Shown one piece after another: positions 7,934 to 14,712 of a stretch of DNA of 16,384 nucleotides. The notes beneath the pieces are model-generated. The model was not told where the DNA came from and made no database searches. It was given only the letters and a program-made list of their open reading frames with translations. The translations under genes and the position numbers were made by a program. This DNA is from an uncultured Devosia sp. (GTDB lineage: Bacteria; Pseudomonadota; Alphaproteobacteria; Rhizobiales; Devosiaceae): positions 1 to 16,384 of the forward strand of contig CAKTFF010000013.1 of NCBI GenBank assembly GCA_934553185.1, written 5' to 3'. How positions within the stretch are numbered: the first letter of the stretch is position 1; each line of letters starts with the position of its first letter.

Positions 7934-8467
7934 ATGCCGCTCGACCTCAAGGCGCTTGTGCGCACGATTCCGGACTATCCCAAGAAGGGGATTCTGTTCC
8001 GCGACATTACCACGTTGATCGAGCATCCCGAGGGCTTCAAGGAAAGCATCGAAGCCATCGCCAGTCGCTATCGCGGGCAGGGGATTACCCATGTGGCGGG
8101 TATCGAAGCCCGGGGGTTCATTTTCGGGGCAGGGGTCGCCATTGCTTTGGGCGTGGGGTTCATTCCGGTACGCAAGAAGGGCAAGCTGCCTGGCGAGACC
8201 ATCGGGCAGAACTACGCGCTTGAATATGGCGTGGACACGATCGAAATCCATGCCGACGTTCTGGACGCTGGTGACAAGGTTCTGCTGGTGGATGACCTGA
8301 TCGCCACAGGGGGCACCGCCATAGCCGCTGTGGGTCTGTTGCGCCGCACGGGCGCATCGGTGGCAGACGCCGCCTTTGTGATCGACCTGCCGGACCTGGG
8401 TGGCGCTGCCAAGCTTGCCGGGGAAGGTATCGTCGTGAACTCGCTGATGGCCTTTGAGGGGCATTAA
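7934..8467 (+). CDS. apt: Adenine phosphoribosyltransferase
   Basis: Apt joins adenine to phosphoribosyl pyrophosphate to give AMP in purine salvage. The 177-aa protein fits the family length. It shows [18 protein letters not shown] at about 12-29, [18 protein letters not shown] at about 56-73, [11 protein letters not shown] at about 78-88, and the PRPP-binding loop [14 protein letters not shown] at about 116-129. The start is the ATG at 7934 with CAGG at 7924-7927. The frame is open about 340 bases upstream, but that part overlaps the 64-aa gene and the terminator and has no family sequence. The stop faces the GFA-family gene, 15 bases away. Confidence 0.97.
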   Translation: MPLDLKALVRTIPDYPKKGILFRDITTLIEHPEGFKESIEAIASRYRGQGITHVAGIEARGFIFGAGVAIALGVGFIPVRKKGKLPGETIGQNYALEYGVDTIEIHADVLDAGDKVLLVDDLIATGGTAIAAVGLLRRTGASVADAAFVIDLPDLGGAAKLAGEGIVVNSLMAFEGH

Positions 8468-8482
8468 GCTCGCCTGGTGAAC

Positions 8483-8887
8483 CTACCAGTTATTGCGACC
8501 GTCCACTTTTTCGAGATGGATGCTGGTCCAGTCCAAACCATCAATCAGTCTGAGGTTGACGTAGTAGCTGCGCGCCGTGGGGACGCTATCGGGATCGACG
8601 CCGTCCTTGGGTGTCCCATCAATGTTGAAATTCTGCGCCCAGTCGGGCGAGTCACCCCAGGTCTGCATGCCGCAGCGGGCGCAGAAATGGTGCTGGTTCA
8701 GGCCGCCGCTCGCTGAATAAATCGTGTCGTTGGTTTGAGTGGTCAATGTCATGTCGGCGCGGGCGACAAAGCCCCAGATGGCGCCAGCGCGTGCGCAGAA
8801 AGAGCAATTGCATTCGTGTGCGTGGGTGGGTTTCTGTGCCAGCTCGATCTTGGTGTCGCCGCAGTGGCAGGAAGCAATAACAGGCAT
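8483..8887 (-). CDS. GFA/CENP-V family zinc protein (glutathione-dependent formaldehyde-activating enzyme-like)
   Basis: The 134-aa protein has the zinc-binding layout of the family: CHCGD near residues 8-12, CNCSFCARAG near 27-36, and FCARCGMQTWG near 68-78, which together supply the cysteines for two zinc sites. Members share the fold of glutathione-dependent formaldehyde-activating enzyme, but most are uncharacterised and the formaldehyde role should not be assumed. ATG at 8887 has GGAGT at 8897-8893 on the minus strand. It ends against apt, with little room for a terminator. Confidence 0.88.
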   Translation of the reverse strand: MPVIASCHCGDTKIELAQKPTHAHECNCSFCARAGAIWGFVARADMTLTTQTNDTIYSASGGLNQHHFCARCGMQTWGDSPDWAQNFNIDGTPKDGVDPDSVPTARSYYVNLRLIDGLDWTSIHLEKVDGRNNW

Positions 8888-9016
8888 GATCTACTCCGTT
8901 CAGGAGAGGTCGGCTTAGAGCTTTGCCGTGACAATCTCTGTCAGCAGTTGTTGAATCCCTTGCCCTTGATCTGGTCCGCACCCTGAAAAAGGCACGACGT
9001 CATAAGAGGCGAATGG

Positions 9017-9047
9017 AGGTGAGCCGATGCCGAGCACCGGCTCACCT
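9017..9047 (-). terminator. Stem-loop just downstream of the TerC-family gene
   Basis: Perfect 10-base arms (9017-9026 with 9038-9047) surround an 11-base loop, starting 9 bases past the terC stop on the minus strand. No T-run follows on that strand, so it may stop transcription only weakly or protect the mRNA 3' end. The remaining 8888-9016 stretch shows no gene. Confidence 0.55.
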
Positions 9048-9055
9048 GGTTTGGT

Positions 9056-10075
9056 CTATGGTTCGAGCTGGCCAGTTTTGGGCTCTTCCACGGCGCTGAT
9101 ATCGGGCTCGTTGCGGGTCTTCCACAGCGAGAAGACGATGCCGCCTGCCAGGATCGACAGGGTGACGATCAGCGACAGAAGTGTGTCGATATGGATATGA
9201 AGCGGCACGAGGAAGATCTTGATGCCCACCAGAACCAGGATGATCGCCAGCGATACCTGGAGGTAGCGGAACCGGTTCATCGCCGCGGCAAGCGCGAAGT
9301 AGAGGGCACGCAGTCCAAGGATTGCGAAGATGTTGGACGTGTAGACGATAAAGGTGTCCTGCGTCACCGCAAAGACGGCCGGCACGGAGTCCACGGCAAA
9401 GATCAGGTCGACGGCTTCCACCATGATCAGCGCGACCGCAAGCGGCGTCAACCAAGTGACGATCTTACCCGACTTGGGATCCGGCTGCTTAACCGTAAAC
9501 GCGCGGCCATGCAGTTCCTTGGTCACCCGGAAGCGCTTGGTCAGAAAGCGGAAGACCGGGTTCGACTCGATATCGGGCTCTTCGTCCTTGTGGCTGAACA
9601 TGCGAATGCCGGTGAACACCAGGAAAGCGCCGAAGCCAAACAGGATCCAGTTGAACTCGTTGACCAGTGCTGCGCCAAGCCCGATCAGGATGGCACGGAA
9701 GGCGATCACGCCCAGAATGCCCCAGAACAGCACGCGATGCTGGTAGAGGCGGGGAATGGCGAGGAAGCCAAAGATCGTCGCAATGACGAACATGTTGTCC
9801 ATCGCCAGGGACTGTTCGATCAGATAGCCGGTGTAAAATTCGAGACCGGCCTCGGCGCCGCGCTGCCACCACACCCAGCCACCAAAAGCCAGCGCGATGG
9901 CGACGTAGAAGCCGTAAAGCGTCAGGCTTTCTTTGGCGCCGATCTCATGCTCATCCTTGTGCAGGATGCCGAGATCGAAAACCAGCAAAGCGATAACGAT
10001 CGCGACGAACGCGACCCAGAAATAGACGGGAGTACCTAGAAAATCGCCCGATAGGGCGGCAAGAAGCGATTCCAT
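9056..10075 (-). CDS. TerC-family integral membrane protein (Alx/TerC-like)
   Basis: TerC proteins are multi-span inner-membrane proteins; Alx and related members export manganese, while the tellurite-resistance name is historical. The 339-aa protein has about nine hydrophobic segments and the conserved acidic membrane motifs: LVFDLGILHK near 31-40, EQSLAMDNMFVIATIFGF near 87-104, and VEAVDLIFAVDSVPAVFAVT near 219-238, with Asp93, Asp223 and Asp229 likely in the ion path. A cytoplasmic loop lies at about 160-205 (HKDEEPDIESNP onward). The Met at 10075 has AAAGG 7 bases upstream and is preferred; the Met at 10093 would add six residues. The leader upstream contains two hairpins. The exact substrate is inferred, not shown. 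Confidence 0.92.
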   Translation of the reverse strand: MESLLAALSGDFLGTPVYFWVAFVAIVIALLVFDLGILHKDEHEIGAKESLTLYGFYVAIALAFGGWVWWQRGAEAGLEFYTGYLIEQSLAMDNMFVIATIFGFLAIPRLYQHRVLFWGILGVIAFRAILIGLGAALVNEFNWILFGFGAFLVFTGIRMFSHKDEEPDIESNPVFRFLTKRFRVTKELHGRAFTVKQPDPKSGKIVTWLTPLAVALIMVEAVDLIFAVDSVPAVFAVTQDTFIVYTSNIFAILGLRALYFALAAAMNRFRYLQVSLAIILVLVGIKIFLVPLHIHIDTLLSLIVTLSILAGGIVFSLWKTRNEPDISAVEEPKTGQLEP

Positions 10076-10252
10076 CGCCGGACCTTTCTCCATGAAGTTG
10101 GAGCAGCTCCGACATCACGAGAACAAAGAGTCGTTCTCGCCAGAGGGGCCCGGCGCCGCACAGGCAAAATGCCGATTTGGCGAAAAAGTTCAAGCCCCAT
10201 TCGTTGAAGCGGCGACGATTAGGCGCCGATCTGTCGCTTGGTTAAGCGCGAC
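10076..10252 (-). promoter_or_regulatory. Structured leader and candidate promoter of the TerC-family gene
   Basis: Two hairpins precede the start: a 5-base stem with one-base loop (10100-10110, GGAGC/GCTCC) and a 7-base stem (10118-10124 with 10133-10139, loop 8). On the minus strand TTGAAC (10193-10188) resembles a -35 element, with CATTTT (10171-10166) as a poor -10 at 16-base spacing. Manganese-sensing yybP-ykoY riboswitches precede many terC/alx genes, but I could not match their conserved loop bases here. Confidence 0.35.
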
Positions 10253-10729
10253 CTACCCGTCCATCGATCTTTCGAACAATGCGTCCGTCTTGGTCTCAGT
10301 GATCAATTCGAAACCCAGTCGGATCAGTAGTCTCCGCGATCGTATGTTGTTGATCTCGGTGTCAGCAATCAAGCGGTGGGCCAAGCCGCTCTCGCCAAGC
10401 TCCGCGATCGTCAAGTGACAGGCTTGGTAGGCCACCGATTTGCCCCAGAAGAGGGGCGAGAAAACATAGGCAAGATTGGCCGTGCCGTCTGCATCAACAG
10501 TGGCCTGGGTATAACCGGCGACGGTGTTATCGACGAACACGACCCAGTTCAGCCAGCGTGTTCTGCTGCCGTCCTGGGGACCGTTGTTTTGCCGGACGAT
10601 GCGTTGCTGTACGGCCTCGACGGACACTGGAGGTTCGCCGTCGAGAAACTGGTAGATTTCGCGCGGCTGCAAGGCTTTAAAGAGGCCTGCAGCGTGATGC
10701 TCAGCCTGCGGCTCAAGCCGTACGTGCAT
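10253..10729 (-). CDS. GNAT-family acetyltransferase (RimJ/RimL-like)
   Basis: The 158-aa protein looks like an Acetyltransf_3-type GNAT enzyme. It begins HVRLEPQAEHHAAGLFKAL, has the central substrate strand WLNWVVFVDNTVAGYTQATV, then AYVFSPLFWGKSVAYQACHLT where the acetyl-CoA pyrophosphate loop is expected, and IADTEINNIRSRRLLIRLGFEL, the usual asparagine-rich ending with RLGF. The canonical Q-x-x-G-x-G/A loop is weak (FWGKSVA). The ATG directly abuts the TAG stop of the upstream small exported-protein gene, so translation is probably coupled. Acceptor substrate unknown. Confidence 0.85.
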   Translation of the reverse strand: MHVRLEPQAEHHAAGLFKALQPREIYQFLDGEPPVSVEAVQQRIVRQNNGPQDGSRTRWLNWVVFVDNTVAGYTQATVDADGTANLAYVFSPLFWGKSVAYQACHLTIAELGESGLAHRLIADTEINNIRSRRLLIRLGFELITETKTDALFERSMDG

Positions 10730-11074
10730 CTAGCGCGGCGTGCACAGCATGACGATGGCTTCGGCTGTTTCAAGCTGCATGGCGGAGCCATAGGTAGCGT
10801 CGGGGATCATCCGGCCCGCCTGGATCAAACGTCCGGCGCGCAGGTTGCCATCGTTGAAGGCCACGCCGTCCTGATAGGCCGTGATCGTGCCGGTGCCGGA
10901 ACTGCCATCGTTAGAAGTGGTCGAGGCGAAGCCATAAACCTCGCCATAGATGGTCAGGATGCCCGCTTTGCTGGTCGATGCGTCGCGGCACGCCCAGTTG
11001 CCGGTGAAACTTTGGGCGTGAGCCGTCGTGGCCGCAAGGGCAAAGAAAGCGAGGATGAGAGCGAATCGGCGCAT
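10730..11074 (-). CDS. Exported hypothetical protein, 114 aa, two cysteines
   Basis: From the ATG at 11074 the protein starts MRRFALILAFFALAATTAHA, a textbook Sec signal peptide with cleavage expected after Ala20. The mature part of about 94 residues begins QSFTGNWACRD, is rich in Gly, Ser and Thr, and has only two cysteines (Cys29 and Cys111), near the two ends, so a disulfide closing a small beta-rich domain is plausible. An upstream start at 11116 would put 14 residues before the signal and is unlikely. It lies 31 bases after the MaoC stop and abuts the GNAT start. I recognise no family and assign no function. Confidence 0.75.
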   Translation of the reverse strand: MRRFALILAFFALAATTAHAQSFTGNWACRDASTSKAGILTIYGEVYGFASTTSNDGSSGTGTITAYQDGVAFNDGNLRAGRLIQAGRMIPDATYGSAMQLETAEAIVMLCTPR

Positions 11075-11105
11075 GGAAGGAAAGTGCCGGTCGTGGTCGT
11101 TCGTT

Positions 11106-11663
11106 TCAAGGGCCACGCTTGAGCAGGCGACCGATCAGGGGTGTTTTGGTGAGCGCCTGCAACACTCGCAGTCGCATGGGCATCCGGTAGTCACGCAGTT
11201 TACTGAAGCCCACAAGGTCGGCCTGGTACACCAGTTCGCCACGCTGATTCACGGCCTTGATCTGGTTGAACAGCAAGCCCCAGCCGGGAATGGAGTTGGA
11301 GACCCGCTTGTCGGTCACCATCAACTGGTAGCTGACTGTGTCACCGGGGCGCACCGGGGCTTCGAACGCCAGAGAATTGACACCTGGCGAAGGGCCCGAC
11401 ACGCCGGGTTCCTGCCCCGTGCCGCGAAGGCGGGTTTCTTCGGCAAACAGCGTGTCGACCATCTTGCGGTGTCCGATGCTGACCGTATGCCAACCGCTGG
11501 CGACCAGGCCGCCCAAGTGGCTCTGCCGGGCCGCAACAGGATCGATGTGGACGTATTGGGGATCGTAGAGCGCGGCAAACCGGATGATTTCGTCCGCCTC
11601 GAAGGTGTGGCTGCCCAGAGCATGGGGCTCGTCGATGGTGATGTCCTCGAACCAGCGGGTCAT
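11106..11663 (-). CDS. MaoC-like hot-dog hydratase/dehydratase, 185 aa
   Basis: MaoC-domain proteins with the D-x4-H motif are typically (R)-specific enoyl-CoA hydratases. Here LYDPQYVHIDPVAA at about 32-45 supplies Asp34 and His39, followed by LGGLVASGWHTVSIG, the hydratase-2 helix. A second half contains FEAPVRPGDTVSYQL and NQRGELVYQADL, typical of the hot-dog strands. A basic C-terminal tail (DYRMPMRLRVLQALTKTPL onward, about 157-185) extends beyond the domain. It overlaps the upstream MaoC gene by four bases (ATGA), so the two subunits are probably made together. The specific CoA substrate cannot be told. Confidence 0.9.
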   Translation of the reverse strand: MTRWFEDITIDEPHALGSHTFEADEIIRFAALYDPQYVHIDPVAARQSHLGGLVASGWHTVSIGHRKMVDTLFAEETRLRGTGQEPGVSGPSPGVNSLAFEAPVRPGDTVSYQLMVTDKRVSNSIPGWGLLFNQIKAVNQRGELVYQADLVGFSKLRDYRMPMRLRVLQALTKTPLIGRLLKRGP

Positions 11664-12130
11664 GCCGATAGCCTTGTTTGCACAAGATGGGCGAGCCGCA
11701 GGGTCAGTACCGATTTGCCCCGCTGGTTGCGAACGTCGAGATCAAGGCTCATGATCCCCCATTGAGGATGGCTGTCCGACCGGCGCAACTCGGCAATGGT
11801 CACCGTGCCCGCGATGGTGTCGCCCACCATCACAGGATTGCGCCACTTGAGATTGGAAAATCCCAGGCTACCCACGGAAGCAACAGAGTTCAAAAAGCTG
11901 TCCACCAGCATGCGCTGCGTGAGAGCAGCGGTTTGCCAGCCGCTCGACGCCAGGCCGCCCAGAAGGCTTGCCTTGGCGGCCTTTTCATCAAGGTGGAAGG
12001 GCAGGGGGTCGAACTCGCCGGCAAAGGACACGATCATGTCACGGGTAAGGGTTGTTTCGCCCAGTGCGAGTACCTCGCCGACGGTCAGATCCTCGAAGTG
12101 CCGCCGGTCGGCCGTGACAGGATTGGTCAT
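11660..12130 (-). CDS. MaoC-like hot-dog hydratase/dehydratase, 156 aa
   Basis: First gene of the minus-strand run. The protein carries FAGEFDPLPFHLDEKAAKASL at about 36-55, giving the catalytic pair Asp41 and His46, then LGGLASSGWQTAAL at about 57-70, and later WRNPVMVGDTIAGTV and NQRGKSVLTL. It resembles its downstream neighbour along its whole length and lacks only the basic tail, so the two look like ancient duplicates. Single-domain MaoC proteins work as dimers, so a homodimer or a mixed dimer with the neighbour is possible. No carrier protein, ketoacyl synthase or acyl-CoA dehydrogenase gene is near to name a pathway. Confidence 0.9.
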   Translation of the reverse strand: MTNPVTADRRHFEDLTVGEVLALGETTLTRDMIVSFAGEFDPLPFHLDEKAAKASLLGGLASSGWQTAALTQRMLVDSFLNSVASVGSLGFSNLKWRNPVMVGDTIAGTVTIAELRRSDSHPQWGIMSLDLDVRNQRGKSVLTLRLAHLVQTRLSA

Positions 12131-12153
12131 GTGCTTGCCCTATACGTCAGCAG

Positions 12154-12176
12154 GGGCGTTTTGCGCCCTTTGGGCG
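12154..12176. other. Two mutually exclusive short stems
   Basis: The CGCCC at 12164-12168 can pair either with GGGCG at 12154-12158 or with GGGCG at 12172-12176, so only one stem can form at a time. It lies 24 bases upstream of the first MaoC start. The stems are five bases long, so chance is possible. Confidence 0.35.
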
Positions 12177-12195
12177 TGCGTGACAAGACGCTTCG

Positions 12196-12221
12196 GCGCC
12201 AACTCAACGATGAGTTGGCGC
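12196..12221 (-). terminator. Perfect 10-base inverted repeat between the protease and MaoC genes
   Basis: Arms 12196-12205 and 12212-12221 pair perfectly around a 6-base loop. The hairpin begins 49 bases past the stop of the RTX protease on the minus strand and about 66 bases upstream of the MaoC start. Neither strand has a T-run behind it, so it may be a terminator, an mRNA-end stabiliser or a protein-binding palindrome. Confidence 0.5.
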
Positions 12222-12270
12222 TCTCTGCTTAGCGGGTGCGCATTAGAACCAGGCGTTGCCAGTATTCGCG

Positions 12271-14211
12271 TTAGAGCAGGAAGTCACTCGCCACGAGGTT
12301 GATCCGGCCGGTTAGTTCGATCTGGAAGTCGGCCTTGCCATCACCATCCACGTCGCCTTCGATCAGCGTGATCCTCACGGAGTCCTCGGTGGTCTGATCA
12401 AAGCGCAATTGCCCGGCCTTGTTGGTGAAGGCAGCACCTTCCTTGCTGAGAAAGCTGAAGGCATTGTTGACCGCGTTGCCCAATCTGGCATCGATAGCCG
12501 AAAGGTCGATCCGGTCCTCATCTGCGGGTCGGAAGTCTGTGATCGTGTCACGCAAGCTCGCCCGAGGGCCTGAGTCGGTGAGGCTTTCGAAAACAAATGT
12601 ATCAGCACCTTGACCACCAGTCAGGGTATCAGCGCCTAAGCCACCCTTCATCCAGTTGTCTCTCGCGTTGCCGATCAGCCTATTGTTGAGCGCGTTTCCT
12701 ATCGCACTACTTGCAGTGTTGATCAAAGTGAGGTTTTCGACAGCTCCAAGCACGGTTGTGGTGTTGGCCAAGCTGAAACTGACACCGGAACGGACGGTGT
12801 CTACTCCCGAACCGGCTATTTCACTGACGACGTCCGTCTTTGTGTTGACGGTATAGGTGTCATTCCCCCCCAAACCGATCATCCGGTCGTCGCCGCCAGC
12901 ACCGTCTAACCAGTTACTCTGCGTACTGCCGGTAATGGTGTTGTTGAGAGCGTTCCCCACGCCTTTTTCGGCATTGCCGATCAGGACAAGGTTCTCCACG
13001 GTGCCGAGAAGTTTGCTGTTGTCGAGGGCATAATCAATGCTGGCTGCAACCGTGTCACTGCCGTTGCCATTGCGCTCGTCCACAAGATCATTGCTGTTAT
13101 TGACATAGTAGGTGTCGCTGCCGCCCAAGCCTCGCATGATGTCGGCACCGCCCCGGCCATTAAGGACGTTTGCCGCGCCATTGCCGATCAGCTTGTCATT
13201 GCCTGAACCACCTATCGCAATTTCTATAACCGCGCCATTGGCAATGGTGAAGCCGCCATAGATGCCATCGGCATAGGAGACAGGGCCGCCGCCCTTCCAA
13301 GAGTAATCTAGCGTCGCTGCTCCAAGATCGATAACGGCTCTGCTTGAACCGTTATGAATGATCGTGTCCTTGCCGCCCGCGTCCCAGATGGATGAGTAAT
13401 AGGTGCCCGAAGCATTCTTCTCAGGCAGCACATAGGTGTTGTCGCCGGTGTTGAAGCTGGTATTGGCGCCGTACTTTTCCTGCAGCACGGCAATATCGAG
13501 TGCCATCAGGCTGCCCTGCCAGCCATAGCCGAAAGTGTCGGGCGCTACCTCGCGAGGCCCGACGTGGTCAGCGGTGCGCCATCCGTCATTGTAGGACATG
13601 ATGGTATTGATGCCTTGGTTGAGGCTAAAATCACCCAAGTCGTCAAATGGCGCGTCCACGCCATGCATGACTTCGGAGCCGCCGCCATCGTCGTGCGGAT
13701 GGGCCAGGCCCATGCCGTGGCCGATCTCATGGATCAGGGTTATGTAACCATAGCCACCCTTTTGGAGGTTAGGGTGGGTCCAGGAGTCCCCTGCGCCTCC
13801 CTCGACACCATCGCGGTTGTCGTCGGTGCTGAAGACGCCCAAGCCGTCGACATCATAGAGCGCGCCGTTATACTGAATCAGGCCGCCTCCAGGAGCGAAA
13901 TGGCCAAGGTTTTCCTCGTCCGGCGACTGAACCATGACGAAATCGGCTTGCTCGATGGAGGAAACGTAGTTGAACTTTATGTTGGCGACGTCAGAGTAAT
14001 TTTGAAACGCGTTTTTGGCGGCAGCAAGTTCCACCTTGTCCCAAGCGACCGCGGTGTAAAATTCTCCGAAAGCGGGGTCGTAGACACTTGATCCACCAGC
14101 CGCGAAAAAGACGTTGATGGTGGATGGCGCGGTGTGCTCGACCCAGTCGATGGAGGCCCCAGGCGTCCCGGCTGCGTTTGCTGCTTTGACGTATGATCGA
14201 TTGTTTGACAT
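12271..14211 (-). CDS. Serralysin-like M10 zinc metalloprotease with RTX calcium-binding repeats
   Basis: Predicted secreted protease. The 646-aa protein has an N-terminal M10 catalytic domain with the full metzincin zinc motif HEIGHGMGLAH at 161-171 (His161, Glu162, His165, His171) and the Met-turn in NTIMSYND at 202-209 (Met205, Tyr207), as in serralysins. From about 333 to 541 it carries RTX glycine-aspartate nonapeptides such as GGSGNDKLI, GGADIMRGLGGSDTYYV and GGLGADTLTGGQGADTF. A C-terminal domain follows with ITDFRPADEDRIDLSAID and the acidic GDVDGDGKADF. There is no Sec signal, which fits type I (ABC) secretion from a C-terminal signal, but no transporter genes are in view. ATG 14211 has GGGGGGAA 3 bases upstream. 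The divergent neighbour is an unknown exported or membrane protein. Confidence 0.93.
   Translation of the reverse strand: MSNNRSYVKAANAAGTPGASIDWVEHTAPSTINVFFAAGGSSVYDPAFGEFYTAVAWDKVELAAAKNAFQNYSDVANIKFNYVSSIEQADFVMVQSPDEENLGHFAPGGGLIQYNGALYDVDGLGVFSTDDNRDGVEGGAGDSWTHPNLQKGGYGYITLIHEIGHGMGLAHPHDDGGGSEVMHGVDAPFDDLGDFSLNQGINTIMSYNDGWRTADHVGPREVAPDTFGYGWQGSLMALDIAVLQEKYGANTSFNTGDNTYVLPEKNASGTYYSSIWDAGGKDTIIHNGSSRAVIDLGAATLDYSWKGGGPVSYADGIYGGFTIANGAVIEIAIGGSGNDKLIGNGAANVLNGRGGADIMRGLGGSDTYYVNNSNDLVDERNGNGSDTVAASIDYALDNSKLLGTVENLVLIGNAEKGVGNALNNTITGSTQSNWLDGAGGDDRMIGLGGNDTYTVNTKTDVVSEIAGSGVDTVRSGVSFSLANTTTVLGAVENLTLINTASSAIGNALNNRLIGNARDNWMKGGLGADTLTGGQGADTFVFESLTDSGPRASLRDTITDFRPADEDRIDLSAIDARLGNAVNNAFSFLSKEGAAFTNKAGQLRFDQTTEDSVRITLIEGDVDGDGKADFQIELTGRINLVASDFLL
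12592..13215 (-). repeat. RTX and VENL repeat region within the protease gene
   Basis: Encodes residues 333-540. Glycine-aspartate RTX blocks alternate with a longer unit whose core is G-x-VENL-x-L-I, then GNALNN and an NWxxGGxGxD block. Full copies start near residues 403 and 489, a period of 86 residues, and the DTYxV marker recurs at 366, 451 and 537 (DTFVF). The first unit is partial. The copies are diverged, so this is not a fresh tandem duplication. Confidence 0.85.
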
Positions 14212-14283
14212 CTGTTCCCCCCAAAAATACCGTTTTCTTTAAGGATGGAAACTACTGAGCTTTGTCCATCGGGAAACCTGCAA

Positions 14284-14637
14284 ATGTTATCAGCGAGACG
14301 CATTGACTCAGCCGCGAAAAACAGCATCAAGCCCATAATACTTAAGGCCGGGCGCATCTCTTCGGCCCTGCTCGCAATATTATTTTATTTTGCTGTTAAC
14401 TCTGTTGCCAATGAGTCCAAGCTCATGAACAATCTGCCACTGGCCGGTGATCGCCACTTTGAAACTTTGGACGAGTACCTGGCCTACCGAGCGGAACTGG
14501 GCAAGCATGACCGCCCCTATTATCTTGAGGTGGAGCCGGATCTGTTCCAACTGATCATTGGTCGCGGAACGCTAACGCGTCCGCCACATTACTTTACGCG
14601 GGCACAACTGCTGGAAGAGTTTGGCTTCACCCGTTAG
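14284..14637 (+). CDS. Hypothetical membrane or exported protein, 117 aa, divergent from the RTX protease
   Basis: From the ATG at 14284, preceded by GGGA at 14271-14274, the protein has a long basic start (MLSARRIDSAAKNSIKPI), then a hydrophobic stretch at about 27-43 (ISSALLAILFYFAVNSVA). This reads as an uncleaved N-terminal anchor or an unusually long signal. The remainder is soluble-looking: LPLAGDRHFETLDEYLAYRAE, then YYLEVEPDLFQLIIGRGTLT and a FTRAQLLEEFGF ending. An upstream ATG at 14245 would add 13 residues with no ribosome site. The 5' end is AT-richer than neighbouring genes. I recognise no family. It shares a short divergent spacer with the protease but does not resemble known protease-inhibitor sequences I could recall. 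Confidence 0.7.
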   Translation: MLSARRIDSAAKNSIKPIILKAGRISSALLAILFYFAVNSVANESKLMNNLPLAGDRHFETLDEYLAYRAELGKHDRPYYLEVEPDLFQLIIGRGTLTRPPHYFTRAQLLEEFGFTR

Positions 14638-14712
14638 GCAGTGCCAAGAAGAGGCGGCCCTGACGCTTCTGCATCAAGGCCGCTGGAAGCTTAAAGAAGG
14701 CGTACGCGGCGC

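Noticed and set aside
9191..10039. Long plus-strand open frame opposite the TerC-family gene
   Set aside because: Antisense shadow of a clear membrane-protein gene; composition is highly charged and has no recognisable motif.
10076..10252. Manganese riboswitch (yybP-ykoY) ahead of the TerC-family gene
   Set aside because: Expected from the gene family, but I could not find its conserved loop sequences by eye, so I list only a structured leader.
14284..14637. Serralysin inhibitor of the known Inh family
   Set aside because: Size and position are suggestive, but the sequence lacks the features I recall for that family, so no name is given.
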